64,000 nt of DNA from Actinotalea subterranea (GTDB lineage Bacteria; Actinomycetota; Actinomycetes; Actinomycetales; Cellulomonadaceae), in assembly GCF_008364845.1 (NCBI RefSeq), contig NZ_VTTP01000001.1, forward strand, positions 210,827-274,826. Reading direction: 5' to 3'. Under the pieces are notes generated by a model. That model had not been told where the DNA came from. It saw only the letters and a program-made list of their open reading frames with translations, and searched no databases. The translations under genes were made by a program, and so were the position numbers. Every line of letters begins with the position of its first letter. The first letter of the stretch is position 1. Shown here in pieces: positions 1 to 8,190 of this stretch.

Positions 1-159
1 GCCGTTGGGCCCGACGACGCCGTAGAAGGAGCCCGCGGGGATGTCGAGGTCGAGGCCCGCGACGGCGACCGTGCGGCCGTACCTCTTGACGAGCCCTCTC
101 ATGGACAGGGCCGGCGACGGCGCGCGGGCGGGCTCGGCGGGCCCGTCCGGTGAGGTCAC
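1..159 (-). CDS. ABC transporter ATP-binding protein, N-terminal fragment (cut by window edge)
   Basis: First 53 codons of an ABC ATPase running off the left edge. A proline/alanine-rich leader of 19 residues precedes the typical opening [19 protein letters not shown], and the frame reaches the beginning of Walker A (VVGPNG) exactly at the edge. The GTG start at 159 is only 9 bp past the stop of the upstream CAP-domain gene and its Shine-Dalgarno-like GTGAGG lies in that gap, so the two are probably one operon with coupled translation. An internal ATG at codon 20 is a possible alternative start. Substrate and permease partner cannot be seen. The fold is clear from the N-terminal motif; everything beyond is unknown. 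Confidence 0.85.
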   Translation of the reverse strand, partial: MTSPDGPAEPARAPSPALSMRGLVKRYGRTVAVAGLDLDIPAGSFYGVVGPNG

Positions 160-168
160 CGCCTCACC

Positions 169-1113
169 CTACGGGGCGGTGGATCCCCCGCGACGGCGAC
201 GGCGCAGCCACAGGGCTCCCGCCGCAGCGGCCATGAGCGCGACCACGAGCGCAGCCCCCAGGGCGACCGTCGGCGCGAGCCCGTAGGTCCGGCCCGTCAC
301 GACGCCGTCGTCCGGCTGCGCGTCGCGGGCGACGGCTGCCGTCCCCGCGTCGTCCTTCCCTGCGGCGGCCGCCGCACCCCCGTCGCCATCGCTGCTCGGG
401 GTGGCGGTCGGCTCCGCGGTGGGCACGGGTGTGGGAGCCGGGGTGCCGGGCGCCGGCTCCACGGCGGGCTCGGGTGCGGGTGGCGCAGGAGCGGGCGCCG
501 GTGCGGGAGCCGGGGCCGGAGCCGGGGCCGGGGCCGGTGCGGGTGCGGGTGCGACCTGCGCGGCAGCGGGCGGCTCGCCGTAGGCGGCGAACACCTGGGT
601 GCCCCATGCCGCCCCGCCGCCCTCGGCCACCCCGATGCCCACGTGCGTGTAGTCGGGGTTGAGGATGTTCGCGCGGTGCGGCGCCGAGTCCATCCACTGC
701 GCGTGGAGCTTCGCCACGTCGGCGGGCTTGTTGTAGGCGACGTTCTCTCCGGCGCTCGACCACCCCGCCGGGATCTGCTCCGCGAAGTCCGGGTTGTGCG
801 ACATCTGCCCGGTGTCCGCCATGTGCTGGCTCCACGCCGCGGCGACCCCGGTCATGGAGGCGTCCAACGTGAGGGGACCGAGGCCGTTGGCCGCACGGTC
901 CGCGTTGAGCAGCGCGACGAGGTCCTCCGCCGGCCCGCCGTGAGCGGGTGCGGCGAGCCCTGCGACGGCCCCGGTCAGCACGAGGCTCGTGACGACCGCG
1001 AGCACGGCGCGTCGCAGGCCGCGGGCCCCGGGCGCGGTGCTCGGCGGGACTGCGGAGCGGGGCGCGGGGGCGGATCCTGCGGCGGGACGGGATGCTGCGG
1101 TGGAACGGGGCAC
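169..1113 (-). CDS. Secreted CAP-domain (SCP/PR-1) protein with Ala-Pro stalk and C-terminal membrane anchor
   Basis: A 314-residue exported protein. A hydrophobic signal segment lies at about residues 36-59 (VLAVVTSLVLTGAVAGLAA). The CAP domain spans about 62-180, with the helix SQHMADTGQMSHN, the AGEN motif and the closing HRANILNPDYTHVGIG. Next come a long Ala-Pro dipeptide stalk (about 187-215), an Asp/Gly/Ala-rich stretch and a C-terminal transmembrane helix followed by an Arg-rich tail; no LPXTG motif is present. The architecture suggests a surface protein held off the membrane by a rigid stalk. The GTG start at 1113 was chosen because GAAGGA sits 7 bp upstream; the open frame extends further 5' without a signal peptide. 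CAP domains bind lipids or have lytic roles in other systems; the role here is not known. Confidence 0.88.
   Translation of the reverse strand: MPRSTAASRPAAGSAPAPRSAVPPSTAPGARGLRRAVLAVVTSLVLTGAVAGLAAPAHGGPAEDLVALLNADRAANGLGPLTLDASMTGVAAAWSQHMADTGQMSHNPDFAEQIPAGWSSAGENVAYNKPADVAKLHAQWMDSAPHRANILNPDYTHVGIGVAEGGGAAWGTQVFAAYGEPPAAAQVAPAPAPAPAPAPAPAPAPAPAPAPPAPEPAVEPAPGTPAPTPVPTAEPTATPSSDGDGGAAAAAGKDDAGTAAVARDAQPDDGVVTGRTYGLAPTVALGAALVVALMAAAAGALWLRRRRRGGSTAP
486..552 (-). repeat. Low-complexity Ala-Pro codon repeat inside the CAP gene
   Basis: Alternating GCC/GCA/GCT-CCG/CCC/CCA type codons (read on the minus strand) encode about eleven consecutive Ala-Pro dipeptides. Such GC-rich 6-bp repeats vary in length by slippage, so stalk length may differ between strains. 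Confidence 0.75.
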
Positions 1114-1252
1114 TGCCACGTCCTTCGGTCGTCGGGAACGCCCGGGCACCGGACGGTCGGTGGGCCACGGGCGCGGCGCGCATGGCGCGCGGGTCGGCAC
1201 GCGCAGTGCACAGTCTCGGGCCAGGTTCACCCGTTTGCCACATCCTGCCAGT

Positions 1253-2200
1253 TCAGCGCGCGTCGGCGGGCTCCGTCTGTTCGACGGCGTCGGGAGCACC
1301 GACGGGTGCGGAGTCCAGCGCCCACCGGATCGCCCGGGTTGCGGCGCGCCCTGCGGACCTGCCCAGCGTCGCCTCGACGAGCGGCACGTCAGGCAGCCCG
1401 AGCTCGGCGCGGGACCAGCGCGGCATGAGGTCGACGGCCGCGAGCGCGAGCGCCCAGTAGGCGGGGCGTGCGGCCCACGGCAGCGGCGGCGTCGCGAGGA
1501 GGAACCGCGCGGCGTCGCGCGCCTCCTGCCGCCCGTCGAGCACGGGCCGGTACGCACCGAGCTGGCGGTGGAGGTCGGCGAGGGTGGTCGGCAGGTCGGG
1601 CGCGCCGAGGGCCCGGCCGACGACGGCGGCCTGGGCCACGTACTCGTCGCACCCGGCTGCGTCGAGGGGTTCGCGGCCGAGTCGCTGGTGCGCGAGCAGG
1701 AAGCTGTCGGTCTCGGCGAGGTGCACCCACCTCAGGAGCTCGGGCTCGGAGGCCGCGTACGGCTCGCCCTGGGAGGTGGTCCCGCGCACGCGGGCGTGCA
1801 CGGCCCGGACGACGGCGACGGCCTGCTCGGCGTCGGTCTCTACGCCGAAGGTCGTGGTCGCGAGGAAGGTCGCGGTGCGCTGGAGGCGGCCCCACGGGTC
1901 CCCGCGGTAGCCGGAGTGCGCGGCGACGGCAGCCATGGCACGTGGGTGCAGGGACTGCAGTAGCAGGGCGCGCAGCCCGCCGACGAACATCGAGGCGTCG
2001 CCGTGGACGCGCGCGATCGCGCTGTCGGGGGCGAACCAGCGCGGACCGGGGGTGCGGTGGATGCGGTCGCGCGCCTCGGTCGGGTCCGGGCCGGCCACCC
2101 TGCGCAGGAGGACGCCGGCCGCCTCGGCACGCAGCCGCCTCAACCCGCCGGGTGCCGCCTGGGCCCCCGGTGACGAGCGTGGCGCTGCGGCGTCGACCAT
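1253..2200 (-). CDS. Oxygenase MpaB family protein (DUF2236)
   Basis: A 315-residue protein of the DUF2236/MpaB family, which includes fungal MpaB and the bacterial latex-clearing b-type haem oxygenase Lcp. The family signature is seen in order: WFAPDSAIARVHGD, the helix ALLLQSLHPRAMAAVAAHS, then GDPWGRLQRTATFLATTTFG, whose Arg and Thr lie where Lcp-type enzymes line the haem pocket. A second helical block (LLRWVHLAETDSFLLAHQRLG) follows. No signal peptide is evident. Start ATG 2200 is preceded by GACGAT and 6 bp, a leaderless-like arrangement; GTG 2221 is an alternative. The gene is divergent from the DUF4349 lipoprotein. The substrate is unknown; assignment is to family only. Confidence 0.82.
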   Translation of the reverse strand: MVDAAAPRSSPGAQAAPGGLRRLRAEAAGVLLRRVAGPDPTEARDRIHRTPGPRWFAPDSAIARVHGDASMFVGGLRALLLQSLHPRAMAAVAAHSGYRGDPWGRLQRTATFLATTTFGVETDAEQAVAVVRAVHARVRGTTSQGEPYAASEPELLRWVHLAETDSFLLAHQRLGREPLDAAGCDEYVAQAAVVGRALGAPDLPTTLADLHRQLGAYRPVLDGRQEARDAARFLLATPPLPWAARPAYWALALAAVDLMPRWSRAELGLPDVPLVEATLGRSAGRAATRAIRWALDSAPVGAPDAVEQTEPADAR

Positions 2201-2281
2201 CGCCCGATCGTCACACGGCACGGCTGCATGACGAAACGATCACGATTGAGGCAACCCGGCCCCTCGTCGTCGGCCCGCCCC

Positions 2282-2287
2282 TAGCCT
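2282..2287 (+). promoter_or_regulatory. Leaderless-type -10 hexamer TAGCCT before the DUF4349 gene
   Basis: TAGCCT ends 7 bp before the ATG at 2295 and no Shine-Dalgarno sequence is present, so the predicted transcript starts at or beside the start codon. Confidence 0.55.
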
Positions 2288-2294
2288 GGGGCGC

Positions 2295-3398
2295 ATGCGC
2301 AGCCTGATGAGGTCGCTCGCCGTCGTCGCCGTGCTCCTCGTAGCGGGGTGCTCCGGCGGTGGCGCAGCCGACTCCGGGGCCGTCGAGTCGACGTCGCAGA
2401 AGGACTCGAACGGCGCGTACTCGGACATGGACGGCGCAGCCGCGGACGAGTCGATGGATCTCGCGGAGCCGTCGTTCGTCACGTCGGGCTCCGTGTCGAT
2501 GGTCGTCGACGACCCGGCCGAGACGGCCGCCGAGGCCGCGCGGCTCGTCGAGGCCGCGGGCGGGCACGTGCAGGAGCGCGTCGAGCAGGGCGGCGCCGAC
2601 GACGACGCGGCGAGCGCCTACCTCGTGGTCCGCATCCCGTCGGACGAGGTCTCGGGGACGCTCGAGGAGCTCAAGCAGCTCGGGGACGTGCAGGACACGA
2701 GCCTGGTGAGCACCGAGGTGACCGACCAGGTCGAGGACCTCGAGGCCCGCATCCGCGCGCTGGAGATCTCGATCGGCCGCCTCGAGGAGCTCCTGACGGC
2801 TGCCGGCTCGATCAGCGAGATCGTCGAGGCGGAGCAGATCCTGACCGAGCGGCAGTCCGAGCTCGAGGTGCTTCTGTCGCAGCAGGCCTCGCTCGCGGAC
2901 GAGGTCGCGATGTCGACCTTCCGCCTCGACATCTGGTCGGAGGGTGCCGAGCCGGAGGAGCCCGCGACGGGCTTCTGGGCGGGCCTCACGTCGGGCTGGG
3001 CCGCGCTCGTGTCGACCGTGAACGGCCTGCTCCAGGGCCTCGGTGCCCTGCTCCCGTGGCTCGTCGTCGCGGGCATCATCGCGTGGGTCGTGCTCGTCGT
3101 GCGACGGACCCTCAATCGGCGGAGGGCGGCAACGGCGCCGCCTTCCGCGCCCTCTTACCCCGGCGGCCCGACGACGTCGCTGCCGGTGGCCGCCTCCCAG
3201 CAGGTGCCGTACCCGCAGGGCGCGCAGCAGCCCCAGGGCGTGCAGCAGACCCAGGCCGCCCGGCCCCCACAGACCGCAGCGGCGGCGACAGCGCCGTCAC
3301 CCGCCGCTGCCCCATCGGCCCCGCCCACGCCGGCGCCCGCCGCTCCCGACGCCGCGGCCGGGCAGCCGGAACCTGCCGACCCGGCGGAGGGCCGTTGA
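2295..3398 (+). CDS. DUF4349 domain-containing lipoprotein
   Basis: A 367-residue exported lipoprotein. The lipobox LVAGC gives lipidation at Cys19. Residues about 60-230 form the DUF4349 domain: strand-rich GSVSMVVDDPAE, RIPSDEVSGTLEELKQLG, TEVTDQVEDLEARIRALE, and a coiled-coil hairpin through GRLEELLTAAGSISEIVEAE. A transmembrane helix (about 245-268) follows, then a Pro/Ala/Gln-rich tail predicted on the cytoplasmic side, so the protein would be held at both ends. Family members are cell-envelope proteins of unknown role. The next gene starts inside its stop codon (TTGA), which implies coupled translation. It is divergent from the MpaB gene, with a 94-bp shared promoter region. Confidence 0.85.
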   Translation: MRSLMRSLAVVAVLLVAGCSGGGAADSGAVESTSQKDSNGAYSDMDGAAADESMDLAEPSFVTSGSVSMVVDDPAETAAEAARLVEAAGGHVQERVEQGGADDDAASAYLVVRIPSDEVSGTLEELKQLGDVQDTSLVSTEVTDQVEDLEARIRALEISIGRLEELLTAAGSISEIVEAEQILTERQSELEVLLSQQASLADEVAMSTFRLDIWSEGAEPEEPATGFWAGLTSGWAALVSTVNGLLQGLGALLPWLVVAGIIAWVVLVVRRTLNRRRAATAPPSAPSYPGGPTTSLPVAASQQVPYPQGAQQPQGVQQTQAARPPQTAAAATAPSPAAAPSAPPTPAPAAPDAAAGQPEPADPAEGR

Positions 3399-3736
3399 CC
3401 GCACCGCGCATGCACCCGACCGCCCGGCGGTGCGTCGCGTGGGCCGTGGGGCTGTTCGTCGGCGGCTCGTTCCTCTCGCTGTACGGCACGCAGATGTACC
3501 TCGCGCTCGCCGACCTGGCCGGCCCCGGCGCCGTCTTCGGCGTGACCGTGGTCGAGTTCGTCATGACCCTGATCCGGTGGACGGCCCTGCCCACGGGCGC
3601 CGCGCTCGTCGGCGCCGCCGTCGTCATCCAGGCCCTGACCGCCGACGCACGCGCCGCACAGGCGCGTGCGTCAGAGCAGACGGCTACACCGATTCCCCCG
3701 GCCCCGCTCTCGGGGCACGAGCCGACCGGGCGCTGA
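3395..3736 (+). CDS. Small membrane protein, unknown function
   Basis: A 113-residue protein with two strong hydrophobic segments (about residues 12-35 and 48-82) and a short Pro-rich tail. I chose the TTG at 3395 because it overlaps the upstream stop codon and has GGAGG 5 bp before it; an ATG 15 bp further on is the alternative. No domain is recognised. Coupling to the DUF4349 lipoprotein gene suggests the two work together in the envelope, but nothing in the sequence says how. Confidence 0.6.
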   Translation: MTAPRMHPTARRCVAWAVGLFVGGSFLSLYGTQMYLALADLAGPGAVFGVTVVEFVMTLIRWTALPTGAALVGAAVVIQALTADARAAQARASEQTATPIPPAPLSGHEPTGR

Positions 3737-3788
3737 CGCCCGTCACCCCGCGGAGCCCGTCGGCGCCCGCGCGGTTCACCTGATCGGG

Positions 3789-3797
3789 TTATCCACA
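3789..3797 (+). promoter_or_regulatory. Single DnaA-box-like 9-mer TTATCCACA
   Basis: A perfect match to the classical DnaA box lies in the 138-bp gap before the Tad operon. No second box is seen nearby, so it is not an origin; it could be a regulatory DnaA site or chance. Confidence 0.3.
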
Positions 3798-3874
3798 AGC
3801 GTCCCTTTCGTCCGTTCTGCTCCCCTATGCTCGGCGAGGCGGTGCGGTGGTGCCGCGGGGGGAAGCAGGGGGCT

Positions 3875-5107
3875 GTGGAAGGTGTAGCACTGCTCGAGCA
3901 CGAGGTGCGCGAGCTCATCCGCCGGCGGGGCATCGACCCGTTGCGCGACGGCGAGTCCCTCAGGCTCCTCGTGCGCGACGTCCTCGCGGACTACGACGAG
4001 CGGTCCCTGCGCGGGCACGTCCCGCCCCTGCCCGACCCGGAGGCCGCCACCAAGGCCGTGGTCGACGCGGTCGCGGGCCTCGGCCCTCTCCAGCAGTACC
4101 TCGACGACGACGAGGTCGAGGAGATCTGGATCAACTCGCCCGCACAGGTCTTCGTCGCGCGGCGCGGCGAGCCTGAGCTCACCACCACCATCCTCACGCA
4201 GGCCCAGGTCCGGGAGCTCGTCGAGCAGATGCTCAAGGTCTCCGGGCGCCGCCTGGACCTCTCGAGCCCCTTCGTCGACGCCTCCCTGCCCGGCGGCGAG
4301 CGGCTCCACGTCGTCATCCCCGACGTCACACGGTCCGCGTGGGCGGTCAACATCCGCAAGTACGTGGTGCGCGCCACGCACCTCGACGACCTCGTGGCAC
4401 TCGGCTCCCTCACCCCTGCCGCCTCCCGGTTCCTCGGCGCCTCCGTCGCAGCGGGCCTGAACATCCTCGTGTCCGGCCCCACGCAGGCCGGCAAGACGAC
4501 CATGCTCAACGCGCTCGCGGGCTCCATCCCGCCCCGCGAGCGCGTCATCACGTGCGAGGAGGTCTTCGAGCTCCAGGTGGGCAACCGGGACGTCGTCGGG
4601 CTCCAGTGCCGGCAGCCGAGCCTCGAGGGGACCGGCGAGATCACGCTGCGCCGCCTCGTCAAGGAGGCGCTGCGCATGCGGCCCAGCCGCATCATCATCG
4701 GCGAGGTCCGGGAGGCGGAGAGCCTCGACATGCTCATCGCGCTCAACGCCGGCGTGCCCGGCATGTGCACGGTCCACGCGAACAGCGCGCGCGAGGCCCT
4801 GAGCAAGGTGTGCACCCTCCCGCTGCTCGCCGGCGAGAACGTGTCCGCCGCATTCGTCATCCCGACGGTCGCCTCGGCCGTCGACCTCGTCGTGCACCTC
4901 GACGTGGACGCCCGTGGCCGTCGACGCACACGCGAGATCGTCGCCGTGCCCGGGCGCGTCGAGAACGGGGTCGTCGAGACCGCCGACGTGTTCCGCCAGC
5001 GTGACGGCGCCCTGGTCCGAGCCGACGGGTTCCCGCCGCACACGGAGCGATACGCGCGGGCCGGGATCGACCTCGTGAGCCTCCTCCGCGCGGGCGAGGT
5101 GGGCTGA
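3875..5107 (+). CDS. cpaF: CpaF/TadA-type secretion ATPase of the Tad pilus
   Basis: About 410 residues; hexameric ATPase that powers assembly of Flp/Tad pili at the cytoplasmic face. An N-terminal helical domain is followed by the strand motif EEIWINSPAQVFVARRGE. Walker A is GPTQAGKT (about residue 200), the Asp/Glu-box region gives ERVITCEEVFEL, and Walker B with the family signature is IIIGEVREAESLDMLIALNAG, followed by the His-box CTVHANSAREAL. Length is normal. The GTG at 3875 has purine-rich GGAAGCAGGGGG upstream; ATG 3827 in the same frame lacks a ribosome site but cannot be excluded. It is the first gene of a tight operon with tadB, tadC and the TadE-like genes. I see no prepilin peptidase or CpaE-like ATPase in the window. 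Confidence 0.92.
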   Translation: MEGVALLEHEVRELIRRRGIDPLRDGESLRLLVRDVLADYDERSLRGHVPPLPDPEAATKAVVDAVAGLGPLQQYLDDDEVEEIWINSPAQVFVARRGEPELTTTILTQAQVRELVEQMLKVSGRRLDLSSPFVDASLPGGERLHVVIPDVTRSAWAVNIRKYVVRATHLDDLVALGSLTPAASRFLGASVAAGLNILVSGPTQAGKTTMLNALAGSIPPRERVITCEEVFELQVGNRDVVGLQCRQPSLEGTGEITLRRLVKEALRMRPSRIIIGEVREAESLDMLIALNAGVPGMCTVHANSAREALSKVCTLPLLAGENVSAAFVIPTVASAVDLVVHLDVDARGRRRTREIVAVPGRVENGVVETADVFRQRDGALVRADGFPPHTERYARAGIDLVSLLRAGEVG

Positions 5108-5108
5108 C

Positions 5109-5966
5109 GTGGGTGTCGTCACCGGCCTCCTCCTCGGCGCGGGCCTGTGCCTGCTCCTGTGGTCATGGACCTCGCCCCCGCCCGCGGCTCGACGGCGTGC
5201 GCGTTGGTCGGACGACGTCGCGGACCTGCTCGTGCAGGCCGGCGCGCCCGGCGTGACACCGGCGGGCCTCGTCGGCACGTCCGTGGCCGCCGGGGTGGTC
5301 ACCCTGGTCCTCGCGGTCGCCCTGCTCCGCTCCCCCGCCATCGCGGTGTGCTTCGCCGCCATGGCCACGGCGGCACCCCACGCGCTCGTGCGGACCCGCG
5401 CCCGGCAGCGTCGGGCGGCCCTGCGCACCGTGTGGCCCGAGGTCGTCGACCACCTCTCCTCGGGCATCCGTGCGGGTCTGTCCCTGCCCGAGGCCCTCGG
5501 CCAGCTCGGCACCCGCGGACCCGTGGAGCTGCGGCCCGCGTTCCAGGCGTTCGCCGAGGACTACCGGGTCGACGGCCACTTCAGCGAGTGCCTCGACGCG
5601 CTCAAGGCACGGCTCGCCGACCCGGTCGCGGACCGCATCGTCGAGGCCCTGCGCCTCACGCGCGAGGTGGGCGGCACCGACCTGGGTCGCCTCCTGCGCA
5701 CGCTCTCGGCGTTCCTGCGGGCCGACGCCCGCACGCGCGGCGAGCTCGAGGCCCGCCAGAGCTGGACCGTCAACGCCGCGCGGCTCGCCGTGGCCGCGCC
5801 CTGGGTGGTCCTCGCTCTCCTGTCGACACGTCCCGAGGCCGCGTCGGCGTACGACACGCCGGCCGGCGTCGGCGTCCTCGGCGCGGGCGCGGCCTGCACC
5901 GTCGTCGCGTACCGGCTCATGGCAAGAATCGGACGGCTCCCCGAGGACGCGCGGGTGCTCCGATGA
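5109..5966 (+). CDS. tadB: TadB-type inner-membrane platform protein (T2SS F family)
   Basis: A 285-residue polytopic membrane protein. Two N-terminal helices (from residue 3 and about 55-85) precede the conserved cytoplasmic T2SSF domain, seen in EVVDHLSSGIRAGLSLPEAL and VEALRLTREVGGTDLGRLL, and two C-terminal helices close the protein. TadB and TadC form the membrane platform on which the CpaF ATPase acts. The GTG start is one base after the cpaF stop, and the 3' end overlaps tadC by 4 bp (ATGA). Confidence 0.88.
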   Translation: MGVVTGLLLGAGLCLLLWSWTSPPPAARRRARWSDDVADLLVQAGAPGVTPAGLVGTSVAAGVVTLVLAVALLRSPAIAVCFAAMATAAPHALVRTRARQRRAALRTVWPEVVDHLSSGIRAGLSLPEALGQLGTRGPVELRPAFQAFAEDYRVDGHFSECLDALKARLADPVADRIVEALRLTREVGGTDLGRLLRTLSAFLRADARTRGELEARQSWTVNAARLAVAAPWVVLALLSTRPEAASAYDTPAGVGVLGAGAACTVVAYRLMARIGRLPEDARVLR

Positions 5967-6904
5967 GCGGCGCGCCGCCCGTCGCCCTCGGCGCGCTCGT
6001 CGGCGGGGTGCTGGGCGCCGGCCTGTGGCTCGTGGCCTGGCGCCTGCAGGCCCGCCGACCGCGCCTCGACGACCGCCTCGCGCCCTACCTCCGAGGACAG
6101 GTCGGCACCTCGACCCTCCTGCGTGCACCCGCGACGCACACCCCGTTCCCGACCGTCGAGCGACTCATCGCCCCCGTGATGCACGACGCCGTCCGCCTCG
6201 TCGAGCGGCTCAGCAGCCCACGCGCGGACCTCGTCGCACGCCTGGGCCGGGCCGGGCGGGAGCAGTCCGTCGAGGAGTACCGCGTCGAGCAGGTCGTGAC
6301 GACGGCGATCGCGGCAGCCGCCGGCCTCGTCCTGGCCCTCGCAGCCGTCGCCGGTCGCGGCACGCACCCCGTCGTCGCTGCGGCGCTCGTCGTGGTCTGC
6401 GGCCTGACCGGCCTCGTGGTGACGGAGCACCGCCTGAGCCGCCAGGTGCACCGACGCGAGGAGCGGATGCTCGCCGAGCTGCCGACCGTCGCCGAGCTCC
6501 TCGCGCTCGCCGTCGGCGCGGGCGAAGGCGCCCTCGGGGCACTCGAACGCGTCGCACGCGCCACCCACGGCGAGCTCTCAGGCGAGATCGGGAAGGTCGT
6601 GGCCGACACCCGAGCCGGAACGCCCCTGATCGACGCGCTCGAACGGCTCGCCGACCGCACCGGGCTCGTCAACCTGTCCCGCTTCGCGGAGGCCATCGCG
6701 GTCGCGGTCGACCGCGGGACGCCGCTCGCCGACGTCCTGCGTGCGCAGGCCGACGACGTCCGTGAAGCGAGCCGGCGCGCGCTCATGGAGACCGGTGGGC
6801 GCAAAGAGGTCGTGATGATGATCCCGGTCGTCTTCCTGATCCTCCCGGTCACGGTCGCCTTCGCGGTCTTCCCCGGCCTCAGCGCCCTACGGCTCGACCT
6901 GTGA
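5963..6904 (+). CDS. tadC: TadC-type membrane platform protein (T2SS F family)
   Basis: A 313-residue partner of TadB. An N-terminal transmembrane helix is followed by a cytoplasmic linker, a pair of helices near residues 115-150, the T2SSF domain (LPTVAELLALAVGAGEGALGA is its first helix region; LSRFAEAIAVAVDRGTPLADVL its second), and a terminal helix VVMMIPVVFLILPVTVAFAV. The start ATG overlaps the tadB stop by 4 bp. A GTG overlaps its own stop (GTGA) and could begin a longer form of the next small protein. Function is assigned by family and operon position. Confidence 0.86.
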   Translation: MSGAPPVALGALVGGVLGAGLWLVAWRLQARRPRLDDRLAPYLRGQVGTSTLLRAPATHTPFPTVERLIAPVMHDAVRLVERLSSPRADLVARLGRAGREQSVEEYRVEQVVTTAIAAAAGLVLALAAVAGRGTHPVVAAALVVVCGLTGLVVTEHRLSRQVHRREERMLAELPTVAELLALAVGAGEGALGALERVARATHGELSGEIGKVVADTRAGTPLIDALERLADRTGLVNLSRFAEAIAVAVDRGTPLADVLRAQADDVREASRRALMETGGRKEVVMMIPVVFLILPVTVAFAVFPGLSALRLDL

Positions 6905-6996
6905 GCCGCGCCCTGGACCCCCCGGACGGGTCCGACCCCCTGGCCGCGACCACCACCCCGATCCCGACCCGACGCCCGACCCACCTGGAGGACCCC

Positions 6997-7209
6997 GTGC
7001 ACCCCGATGCGACCGAGCAGCCCGCGACCGAGCAGCCCCAGCCCGAGGCCCTCCTGCCCGCCGACGACAGCGAGCGCGGCGACGTCCCCGGCTGGGTCCT
7101 CGTGACCCTCATGACGGCGGGCCTCGTGCTCGCCCTGTGGGCCATCGCCGGCCCCGCGCTCACGAGCGTGTTCGAGACCGCGATCTCTCGTGTCACGGCG
7201 TTCGGCTGA
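6997..7209 (+). CDS. Small single-helix protein in the Tad operon; candidate non-canonical pilin
   Basis: A 70-residue product: an acidic Gln/Pro-rich N-terminus, then ERGDVPGW and one long hydrophobic helix ending near the C-terminus. The position, between tadC and the TadE genes, is where actinobacterial Tad loci usually carry the Flp pilin or a DUF4244-like small protein. A Gly sits just before the hydrophobic block, as in prepilins, but the conserved Glu at mature position 5 is missing. The GTG at 6997 was chosen for its strong GGAGG 5 bp upstream; an in-frame GTG at 6901 overlapping the tadC stop would add 32 residues. Pilin identity is inferred from context only. Confidence 0.6.
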   Translation: MHPDATEQPATEQPQPEALLPADDSERGDVPGWVLVTLMTAGLVLALWAIAGPALTSVFETAISRVTAFG

Positions 7210-7594
7210 GCCGTGCCGCGCCGGCGACGACAGCGGCTCCGCCGTCGTCGACTTCGTGCTCATCGGCGCCCTGACCACGTTCCTGTTCGCCGGGGTGCTC
7301 CAGCTCGCCCTCGCGCTCCACGTCCGGGCGACGCTCGTCGACTGCGCCGCCGAGGGCGCCCGGTACGGCGCGCTCGCCGACCGGGACCCCGAGCAGGGCG
7401 CCCAACGGACCCGGGACCTCATCGGCATGGCCCTGAGCCCCGCCTTCGCGCAGGACGTCTCTGCAGCGAGCACCACCGTCGACGGCCTGCCCGTGGTGCG
7501 GGTCGAGGTCACGGCCGCGCTCCCGGTGCTCGGCCTCCTCGGGCCCGCCGGGGCGCTCACCGTCGACGGCCACGCCCTCGCCGAGGCGCCGTGA
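7190..7594 (+). CDS. tadE: TadE-like pseudopilin
   Basis: A 134-residue protein with the TadE signature near its N-terminus (DSGSAVVDFVLIG, with Asp in place of the usual Glu), then one transmembrane helix and an exported domain. TadE proteins are processed pseudopilins needed for Tad pilus assembly. The GTG start at 7190 overlaps the preceding gene by 20 bp and the 3' end overlaps the next gene by GTGA, consistent with one polycistronic message. Confidence 0.78.
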   Translation: MSRRSAEPCRAGDDSGSAVVDFVLIGALTTFLFAGVLQLALALHVRATLVDCAAEGARYGALADRDPEQGAQRTRDLIGMALSPAFAQDVSAASTTVDGLPVVRVEVTAALPVLGLLGPAGALTVDGHALAEAP

Positions 7595-8187
7595 CCGGCC
7601 ACCCCTCGGCGAGCGGCGGCGGGCCGTGCGCGCGACGCCATCCCCCGGCGACGCGCGCACGGCCCGCTCGTCCGCTCCGGTCCGCAGACCCCCGGCGGGC
7701 GTCACGACCGGCGCACCGCGCACGCGCACGGCTCGCACGGGCGCGCGACGCGTGGTCGGACGACTCGGGCAACGCCGTCGTCGAGTTCCTCGGCGTCGCG
7801 CTCCTGCTCCTCGTCCCGATCGTGTACCTCGTGCTGGTGCTCGGCACGCTCCAGGCGGCCGCGTTCGCCGTCGACGGCGCCGCGCGGGAGGCAGCGCGCG
7901 TCTTCGTCCTCGGGGATGACGCGCCGTCGGCGGCCCGCAACGGGATCGCCGCCGCGGGCCTCGCGCTCGCCGACCAGGGCCTCGACCCCGAGGCAGCCGC
8001 CGAGGGCGTGACGTTCGCGTGCTCCTCGACGCACTGCCTCGTCCCCGGGGAGACGGTGTCCGCCACCGTCGAGGTCGACGTCCCCCTCCCAGGCGTCCCG
8101 GGGTGGCTCCAGGACGTCGTCCCGCTCAGCGTGCCTGTTTCCTCGACCGCCACGGCCGCCGTCGACACGTTCGTCGAGAAGGGCTGA
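7591..8187 (+). CDS. TadE/TadF-like pseudopilin with long N-terminal extension
   Basis: A 198-residue protein. The canonical TadE motif DSGNAVVEFLGVALLL appears only at about residue 60, after an Arg/Ala-rich N-terminal extension that may be partly non-coding if translation starts later. One transmembrane helix and an exported domain with two cysteines (FACSSTHCLV, a likely disulfide) follow. The GTG start overlaps the previous stop. It pairs with the preceding TadE protein as the minor pseudopilin set of this pilus. Confidence 0.76.
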   Translation: MTGHPSASGGGPCARRHPPATRARPARPLRSADPRRASRPAHRARARLARARDAWSDDSGNAVVEFLGVALLLLVPIVYLVLVLGTLQAAAFAVDGAAREAARVFVLGDDAPSAARNGIAAAGLALADQGLDPEAAAEGVTFACSSTHCLVPGETVSATVEVDVPLPGVPGWLQDVVPLSVPVSSTATAAVDTFVEKG

Positions 8188-8190
8188 CCC

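Noticed and set aside
1114-1252. Possible riboswitch (c-di-AMP type) before the CAP-domain gene
   Set aside because: Such genes often have one in actinobacteria and the leader has GGGTGAACC-like pieces, but I could not build the conserved core; the 139-bp leader is left unassigned.
3740-3830. Replication origin at the DnaA-box-like site
   Set aside because: Only one box, with no dnaA/dnaN genes and no AT-rich unwinding region.
3776-5512. 578-codon open frame on the minus strand opposite cpaF and tadB
   Set aside because: Antisense to two well-supported genes; its product is Arg/Asp/His-rich without any domain, as expected of frames created by GC bias.
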